A stretch of DNA of 23,844 bases, taken from Saccoglossus kowalevskii. Its lineage: Eukaryota > Hemichordata > Enteropneusta > Harrimaniidae. Every line of letters starts with the position of its first letter. The first letter of the stretch is position 1. The translations under genes and the position numbers were made by a program. Below, piece by piece: positions 1 through 8,700 of this stretch. The stretch spans positions 173,250 through 197,093 of the forward strand of contig NW_003107095.1 in the NCBI RefSeq assembly GCF_000003605.2, given 5' to 3'. Below the pieces are notes generated by a model. It did no database searches. It worked only from the letters and a program-made list of their open reading frames with translations, and had not been told where the DNA came from.

Positions 1-403
1 TAAGTTTTAAAAATGAAAACAGATTTTGGAAATGAGAACGAATTTCAACAATTGGTTTTTGAAATAAAAACATCTCAGAATCGAAAGTGGGTTTTAAAAA
101 CCAATTTCAGAACTGAAAATGGTTATTAAAAAGAATTATAAAATAAAAATGAATTGTAAAAAATGGTTTTATAAAATGCCATGTTGTGAGCCACAGCTGC
201 TGTACTGCTAATTTTTTCCAATATACATGAATATCGCCTAGGATTTCTTTCAAGAACAGGTATTATTTCTATAGGTCATTATCCTATACAATAGGAGATG
301 TATAACGCACATGTGCACTTGGACAACCAATGTTGGGTGTTTCATTAAAGTACGGCAACTGTATAAGTGCAGTAATTTATATAAGATTTATATCAGTGTT
401 TTT
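1..403. other. Intergenic, nothing recognised
   Basis: The first ~175 bases are A-rich with repeated aaaatgaaa-like strings. The rest, up to the hairpin at 404, shows no gene, RNA or clear repeat. Short open frames at 311-527 look like chance. Confidence 0.6.
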
Positions 404-1860
404 GACTCCTGTGTGCGAAGCACAAATGGGAGTCTTTGCAGTTACCCTGTATGTATGCATGTCACTTTTTTGTTCCACCGTTATCTCAAGAACCACTAAT
501 CAAATTTTGGTGAAACTTGGTACATAGATGCTCTGGGATAATGTGCAGAGTTGATTAGGTTTTAGTGAAAATCCATGAATATTAATTACCTAATTTGCAT
601 GATAATTAGCTGATTTTTAGCTGTTCCACTGATATCTGAAGAACCATTCATTGGATTTTGATGAAACTTGGCACATGGATGCTCTGAACTCGTGCGCAGA
701 TTTGATTAGTTTTGGGTAAAAATCTATGAATATTAATTACCTAATTTGCATGATACTTAGCTGTTCCATGACTGTTCCACTGATATCTGAAGAACCATTC
801 ATTGGATTTTGATGAAACTTGGCACATGGATGCTCTGAACTAATGCGCAGATTTGATTAGTTTTGGGTAAAAATCTGTTTATATTAATTACCTAATTTGC
901 ATAATGATTAATCAATTTTCAGCTTTTCCACTGATATCTCAAGTACTAATCATAACATTTCAATAAAACTTGGTACATAGATGTCATGACACTGCACAGA
1001 CCTGATAGTTTTTAGGGTAATATCAGTACATATTAATTACCTAATTTGCATAATTAATTTTCAGCTTTGATATTTCAAGTAGTAATGATCACGTTTCAAT
1101 GCAACTTGGTACATAGTTACTTAAGGACTGTGCAGAGACCTGATTAGTTTTTCAGTAAATATTTGTGCATATTAATTAACTTATTGGCATAATTAGTTAA
1201 TTTTCAGCTTTTCGCCTGATAACTCGAGTACTGATCATCACATTTCAATGAGACTTGCGACATAGATCTTCTAGGACTATGCAGAGACCTGATTAATTAC
1301 CTAATTTGCATAATTAGTTAATTTTTTGCTGTTCTATGGCTGTTGCACTGATGTCTAAAAAACCACTCATTGGATTTCAATGAAACTTTTAAAGAGTATC
1401 CATCACATTTCAATGAACCTAGGACTATACACTATATTAGTTTTTGGTAAATATTTATGCTTCTTAATCACCTAATTAACATAATTAATTAATACTGATA
1501 TCTCAAGTATTGATCATCACATTTGAATAAAACTTGGTACATAAATGCTCAAGGACAATAGACAGCCTGATTAATTTTTGGTTAAATCTGTTCATATTAA
1601 TTCTCTAATTAGCATAATTGATATTTTTTTGGTTTTAATCACATTTCAATGAAACTTGGTACATTGTGCAGACCTTATTAGTTTTACACTTAAATCTGTT
1701 CACATTAGTTACCTTATTTGCATAATTAGTTTTCTGCATTTTCATCTATATCTCAAGTTTAAGTAATTTTGAATTAATTTTTAATGACTAATGTATCTCC
1801 AATACTCTCAGCACACAGGAGTTCTTTCTAAGCTTATTTATTTCAATTTGATTAGAATTT
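404..1860. mobile_element. Hairpin-headed element with ~149-bp tandem repeats
   Basis: It opens with a hairpin at 404-434 (outer stem gactcc/ggagtc, inner stem tgtgc-gaa-gcaca). About nine degenerate units follow, marked by the anchor aaacttggtacatagatgct near 514, 663, 812, 965, 1102, 1250, 1381, 1530 and 1650. Spacing is mostly 131-153, with a modal value near 149. Each unit also has cctaatttgcataattag and gatatctcaag. A unique tail at 1761-1860 follows. There is no coding capacity, so it looks like a non-autonomous element. A related array lies at 17351-17975. Confidence 0.75.
440..1760. repeat. Tandem repeat array, unit about 149 bp
   Basis: Anchors spaced about 149 bases apart show roughly nine decayed copies in head-to-tail order. 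The best preserved adjacent units are at about 600-900. The array is old: units differ by many substitutions and short deletions. Confidence 0.8.
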
Positions 1861-2516
1861 TGAGTTTATCTGTGCTGCTTGTTCTAAGTTATCATTACAG
1901 CTCAGTGGTATGTATAACTGGCAGAGGTCTTCAATGTTTCACAGCTCCCCACTGCTAGTTGAGATGGAGATGCAGAAAACCTCCAAGTATAACTTATATC
2001 AGTCAAGGTCCTGCATGCATCTTACTTTCCAAATCTCCAAGGGGTACTCTGACTTGCAATAATATGTGGTCAATAAGATCCCATTTGGATAATAATATAT
2101 TTGCTGTATGGTACACATATTTTGGTGTCTGAAATTATTTCTGAGATACTACATAATGGGTCAATATTTTGAACTTTGCACCCTCCAAAAAAAAAAAAAA
2201 AATATTGATAACAGCCATTTTATTAGTAAACATTACAAATTTTTCATTTAATATTATAAATGTGCTTTTGCAGAATTAAATAATTGATGTATTGTGAAAG
2301 TATTTTAATGAGTTTATGAATATTAATAAATAAAATGACAACTATGAATGAAATTTAAATCCAAATATTGAAAATCTTGATGCAGGGCTTGATGGATGTG
2401 TAGGTAGTTCCAGAAGCTTTTGCTGCATATCATTTCTCGCACATTCTAACGTGGATTGTTCACTGTATATGCATCACCTGAATTTACATAGTTTGGGATT
2501 TCATTTGAAGTATGAT
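1861..2516. other. M1AP 3' flank and 3' UTR
   Basis: The segment is AT-rich, with an A16 run on the plus strand at 2187-2202 and a candidate minus-strand polyadenylation signal at 2218. No gene was recognised in either strand. Confidence 0.5.
2218..2223 (-). terminator. Candidate M1AP polyadenylation signal
   Basis: Read on the minus strand this is AATAAA, about 295 bases after the M1AP stop codon. It is the first such hexamer I noticed downstream. AT-rich sequence makes chance matches likely. Confidence 0.35.
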
Positions 2517-2723
2517 CTACAATTCATTGGGAAAATCTTCAAATGTATAGACATCCTGAGCAGTAGGTGGTGGGGGAGGGCAGTACCTTTTCTGCTGACT
2601 GGGCACTTGAGCTACCGGGCGGCATTTTGGTTGACAAGTTACCGGCGGGTATTGTGACCTGATTGATCCTCTGCCCTGTCCCCTTCCTCTTGTAGAATGG
2701 TACGTATTCTGTGTTTTGGAATT
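2517..2723 (-). CDS. M1AP: M1AP terminal coding exon 12
   Basis: Sixty-eight codons and TAG, phase 0 (residues 491-558). It contains TRGRGQGRGSIRSQ, a CPPPPP run and a final acidic/aromatic end DVYTFEDFPNEL. The R-rich then P-rich then acidic end resembles the human tail (…SSSDAFFLPSEW…). The acceptor with the better pyrimidine tract is at 2724; a second AG 15 nt downstream would drop five codons in frame. Confidence 0.8.
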   Translation of the reverse strand, partial: NSKTQNTYHSTRGRGQGRGSIRSQYPPVTCQPKCRPVAQVPSQQKRYCPPPPPTAQDVYTFEDFPNEL

Positions 2724-5700
2724 CTGTATAATGAAAATGTAATTGCAGGATGATTGTCTCGTGTTTGATACTTAGTTGAAAACGCATTTTTGAATGTCTC
2801 TGAACTTGCTCTATTGAAGAGCATATATATTTATCATTTTAATTGTACTCAATATGACATTTTTATTAAAGACGCCTTTGTCATTTATAAAATAATTGAC
2901 TAATAATATGGTTGCCTTGACTACTAGTTTGGAATATTTACATGTATTTTTTGATGTAGTTTCGAATTGGCTACAGATTTTGATAACAATTTTGGAATAA
3001 AATTATGCAGATTTCAGTTGCATTGAGTTTTGTTCGATATGGGACTCATAGCGACGTATACAATGTGTAAAAAGCATTGTTTACATGAAATTTGAACATG
3101 TGCTGCGCAATGACCACCACCCTTTAAATATATAAAAGACAATTGTTTTGAGAATGGCATTAAAAGGGCATGAAAAGCACTTCTGAGAAACAATAAAATG
3201 CCAGTATGATCCTCACCAGGGAGTGATTTGAAAAGTTTTTCCTTTTCTGCTGTCTAGGAGTTGAATTCTTCAGTAATGAACTGCTGAGACTTCTATACAA
3301 GAAAGATTTCACAAGTAATGGATTGAAAGATTCTTCTACTTCCAACTGTAAATACAAATATAGAATAGTATATTAATTTTATAAAACTATTATTATAATA
3401 GTAAACCAGCCATTGATGTATTACTTTTGTTCAATACCACATTATCCAAGTGAGAAGGCAATCGACGACAGCCTTACAACTGCACGATAATTCCGCTTTC
3501 TGATATCTAGTTTTCTAGGTTCTGTGTGCAAAGGATGCTTCCATGCAAAAAACGGTTGGCTGAATTTTACCCAAACTGTTTGTAGAAATCTGAAAAACAC
3601 CTTTCACACCTTGTGTATGTGTTTAGATTCATGTAAGATTCAAGATGGTGCCCCCCTCCCCTATAGTAAATACGGGTAAATTAATGGCATTTATTTTATT
3701 ATCACTTGTACGTCAGCTGACTGTGCAAGATCCCTAATTGTAGAAAAAATTTACTTGAAATATTTGGAGTCTTATTTTTTAAGGATGGCACCACTTGCAG
3801 GAATCAAGTGATATTCTGACAATTTCAGTTATGCACAGTTTACTTTTTGCTTTTGTCCAATTACATTGAATACTTTCAATACTGTATATATCATATAGCT
3901 GTTCATTAGACACGCATCCTGAAGCACACATAAACTGAAAACTTGCATTTATGATTAAAATGGAATTCTTAGTTACACTTGTGTTTTTACTACAAGGTTG
4001 TGCAAGTGCAACAATTTCTACCTCACTTCTTCCAATAGATTCCCAGGAATTCTTATTTTGTGTCAACGTACCAGTGTATTAAAACCAAATGCTGTGTGTC
4101 AACTATCAATCATCTCTGCACCATAAAATCCTATCTAAATCACTCAATTGAATTTCTTGCATAAATAACTTCTTTGAATGATCATCACCAAATACATGTA
4201 CTCTTTTTCTCAGTCTATTTGTTTCAGACAAGTTTAACTGTACCTGGCCAAGGGAATCTGATAACATCTCCATGGTATCACTCACAGGTCTTTCTGTGGG
4301 TATTTGAAAATCGCATGGTAGCATTAACTCGTTTACGGCAATTGATTTAATCAACAATGTTGTACTTTGTGAAGGCATCAATAAGAAATAACCACATGGT
4401 TTAGGTGGCTCAGCTTGATAATTGAATGGATTATGTTTGTTGATACTTGCATCTTCAATATCTAGTACCGCTAACAGGAAAAATTCCTGAAAAAAAAAAA
4501 AGTATTTTAGAGTAAATATTACACTGATTTCCAGAGTGCAATCAGTGCCAAGAAAAACAATGCAAGCACTCATTATATAATTGTCCCTTTAATTCTGAAC
4601 ATTGAATTACATGGCATGAATGTTTTTATATGAAAATTTATGAAATATTTATAAAACATTTATTCTGAGAAACCCTTACAGTTCATTCAAATCCACAGAA
4701 TATGCTTTTATTGGCTACAGAATCCATTCGGTAATTCCAATGTGTGATGTGTTGTGATTGGTCAAGTTATGAAACATTTATAAATATTTTGTACAAAAAC
4801 ACATTACTATTACCATTATATCCATTGTGCAATTACCAACAACACATATAAGTTGACAACATTCAAGCCACTACTGATGTCCTACTCCTAGTGGTTGATT
4901 AAAGATTATATCTTCCAAGCTTATGTTGAGAATGTGCAATTTTGCATAACTTTTACAGAGATTATTGTATGTACAGTTTTACTTTGCCACTTCTAGAACT
5001 GCATGTCAACAGTTGGTTGAGCATGTAGCAGAGGTTTTCAGAAAGTAAAAGTCGCACTAATTATTTTCATAAAGGATTGTTTTAAACCATATCAATCTTA
5101 TATATTTATTAAAGCTCATAATTCACACTACCAGTAAGTAAAAATCGATGTTACATTAGATACAACATTAATGTGGTCTGCTAAGTAAATAAATCCTTTA
5201 TTTGAAGATTCAAATGAGAACCACAAGAATATCACAATTTTTCTTATTGAAAAATGTAAAATACATAAAAAACATAATAGTCACAGCGATTTTAGATAAC
5301 TTTCTTTTAATTTATAATTTATATTTCACCAGAAATTTTTTTATGACTGTTATGTTTGTATATATAACATCCACAATTTCTGGAAAAAGTGAAAAGATCT
5401 GATGAGTGCCTGCTGAGTAGTACTCATTTGATTGATCATTTAAATGTCAAAATTAAAACAAATTTATACACAAATTTGCATATCGACAGATGAATAGTGG
5501 AGTTGCTGCATTGATTATTTAAATGTTTTGAAATCTTCTGCGACCAATGTTTAGACATCGAGTAAATTGTAGATGTAAGCATCTAAAACTATTTCATACT
5601 TGATTGGGTGATTTATTAATTATATATTAATATATGGGAATGTGTAAATTTAGTCATCACAACAATGCAGGTTGCTAATTTTGACCACTGTTTTAAGCAT

Positions 5701-8700
5701 GTTCCATTTTTGATAGAGCTCTGGAATTCTCATAGAATAATCAGATATACTAATAGATTCTATAAAATATAAAAAGTTCATTTTGATTAACATGTACCAA
5801 AAAAACTTTACCACATACTACAATGTACATCCTTGAATACCAGATAATATAGCAACACTTGCCTTTTCTTGCAGGAGATGACAGAATGCCTGAAAATTTT
5901 GTTGATTAGTATCTAGTTCTTCCCAGTCTAATTTCCAGCAAGCAGTAGGTCTAACCATCAATGGCACACCATATAACTATGAACAAATTGTAATCATAAT
6001 GTATAGCAGGACAAAGTTTTTGGTTCTATGCAAAGATAGAAGAAATCATGTTGATCCCTGCTAATGTTATTAATTTTTATATGGATTGAAATTACCATTT
6101 TATTTGAAAGCCTGTGTGCAGTAAATTTTGAAAACTGATAGCCCATAGTAACTTTGGAGGATCAACATTCGTAATATGGTGGTTAAAGTTAGTGACAGAT
6201 GTGAATACAAGTGACCAGCTTAAAATCTTTATCTAATGAATGATAACCAGTTTGTTATTTCAGAGATTTTTTTTTTTTTTAGGATAAATCAATTTTGTTT
6301 TGTAAATTTATAGTAGGACAGACGAGGCACTCATTTTCAATGATGGTAGCCCGAGGACAAGAACTGATAGTCTGTTTGACTTGGGCGAATTTTAGTTTTG
6401 AGTACATGCATCCATAAATGAGAAGCTTACTTTAAATATGTATAAATAACTACAATGCTATGAATTTCTGATATGCACTTACCACTGATTCACATACACT
6501 GTCTGCTTTTATTAGTTTGCTGGCTTTCAATCGGTTAATAGTCACCAAAGGAGAGTTTCCTTTGTTAACTGTTGATGCTAGTATTGGTTTAGCATTAACC
6601 GCATCTGTTTGTAAACACTGCAAGAAATACATACTACTGATACATACTGAAGATAATTAGCTCCGCTGTCGACTTTGTCGAGCTGAGCTTATCATATGAG
6701 TGATTGTCCGTCGTTCGTGTCAATGTTTTACTTTTTCGACTTCTTCTTGAAAACTACAAGCCTGAATGCTTTGATACTTAGTGTATATGTACCTTGGGTA
6801 GACCACTCTCAGATTTGTTCATTTCATGATCATATCTTCAATTCTCTAATTTTGGTGAATATTTTTGTCATTTTTGGTAAAAAGTGATATTTTCTTCTTG
6901 TTAAAAACCACAATCATTTATGGTGAAAAATGATATTTTTGAATTCTTGTTGAAAACAGCACGTCCCATTGCATTGATACTATGCATATTGTTCATTTTC
7001 TAATGATATCTTCTGTTCTTTAATTGAAATGTGCATTGCTAACAGCGGAGCTATCTCAGCCGAGAGGCTGCTTGTTAGAATATTAATTAAATATTGGCAG
7101 TTAAAATGATGATTGTAATGCGTTTGAAGTATAAAAACATCAAATTAGGAAATAATATGTAGATGATCAAAATACTGAAAAGCACCTTAATTTTGTGAGA
7201 TAAATTTCTTCAGTCATAATACTTGATATTGAGGTTAAGATTTTTTTTAATAAGAAATAAAATTGTGATTCACAGTGACTATTCTCCTCATGAGTGCCTT
7301 AAATAGTGATAGTTTCTTGTGGTAATAATAAATTCATGAATGTGAAAATTGGGTATTGTTGCTAGAAAGATGTAGACCTGGTACTTACATACTGAGCCTG
7401 GAAGGGAAGCTGGGAAGGATTGAGGAGCCGTTCATGCAAGTCACATTTCAAAATTATGTTCTGTTTTTGCTGACCAGCATCTACAAAGAAGATGAAATAT
7501 GGTAGTCTCAGAAATGCTCGTACAAGTACACTTGTATAAATTATAGACATATATTATAAAAATCTGGGCGAATATACTAATAAGATGAAAATGAATGTAT
7601 TATTTTCACACTGATACTATACCTACCAGTGGTTGTATTCTTGGCTGGAGGTAGTAATATATGGAGATGTTCTCTGTCAGTACCACAGTCATGAAGCCAA
7701 CTTTTGAAGAAGTTCTGCAGACTTAACTCATCTACAAATGAATATTTACAGCAGTACATTTTGTATGTCATTAAAAAAGGTCACACAATTTTTTGAAGGG
7801 AACATAATTTTATTTCTTTCAACAAGTGTTCACTTAAGAAGTGTAGTTTTAACTCTTCACGCCTCAGAGGGCAGCTCAGAGTGCGCATTCAAGTACTCAA
7901 AGATGTCCTAAGAATGTGCGTGTCTTATTTTTGATTATAACTACGGTCTCACAGTTCAGTATTAACATTTTTGTGCCCATCATGATCAATTGTAGTTCTT
8001 TTCATCTACTTCAACAAAAATTGTTACAATTATTAATAGAATTGAAAAACATTGAAGATCTTTTGTTCAAAGATTCCTTTTACCAGACGGGGAACACTAC
8101 CACTCAAGAAGGCAATAGTGTGAAATAACTAACATTCAAATTTCTCCTAATTTTGGGTCATAGTTTCATATTTTAATAATAATAATAATAATACAAGCAC
8201 AAAACAGCCTAATGTGCTTGAAGATTCACAAAAATAATAATATCATATTCAATCATCTAACAGTTTTTTTTATCACAATTTCCATTGGCGTGTCTGTCCA
8301 ATAAGTTTCCATCAAAGTTTTATATTTTTTTGAAGAGTTGCTAAACTACTTACCATTTTCAATGTCTAATACATCTACTATACCACAGGTTAGCAGAACT
8401 GCATTATCTGTAGAACATGTAGTATTAGTGCTGCTACTTTTACTGCCTTGACTGCAAGTACTTTCAAAATCATCTTCAGCAAAGACTAACTTATCTGGGT
8501 TAGTCACCGATACAATTTGAATTTTCTGTGTGAAATATACAAATAAATAACAAACTCAAAACAATTAAACTGAATCCAGCTGAAGATATAATAGCCCTTG
8601 CTAGTACATTGTGTAACAGGATCTATTTCTGTTGTTGCTAGCTCAGATTTACTGGTCACTCAATCCAAGCTATTTTCTATAACTTTTTTAACAAGTGAAA

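Noticed and set aside
440-1760. CRISPR-like array
   Set aside because: Units are long (~149 bp), repeat over their whole length and have no unique spacers; the context is an animal genome.
2539-2787. 82-residue minus-strand open frame with PPGSSSAQSAEK
   Set aside because: It is a shadow. The frame that joins exon 11 in phase and ends EDFPNEL is the other one, at 2517-2723.
3779-4066. 95-residue minus-strand open frame
   Set aside because: It lies in M1AP intron 10, has no splice signals joining it in phase and no resemblance to the family.
4106-4573. 155-residue minus-strand open frame as a separate gene
   Set aside because: Residues 30-110 are M1AP exon 10. The first 29 codons are intron, including the T-run before the acceptor, and the last 46 follow the donor.
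5861-5866. GT donor three bases further into intron 9
   Set aside because: Using it would leave phase 1 and put exon 10 out of frame. The GC donor keeps both frame and alignment.
8175-8193. AAT repeat as a functional element
   Set aside because: It is a plain microsatellite in an intron with no associated feature.
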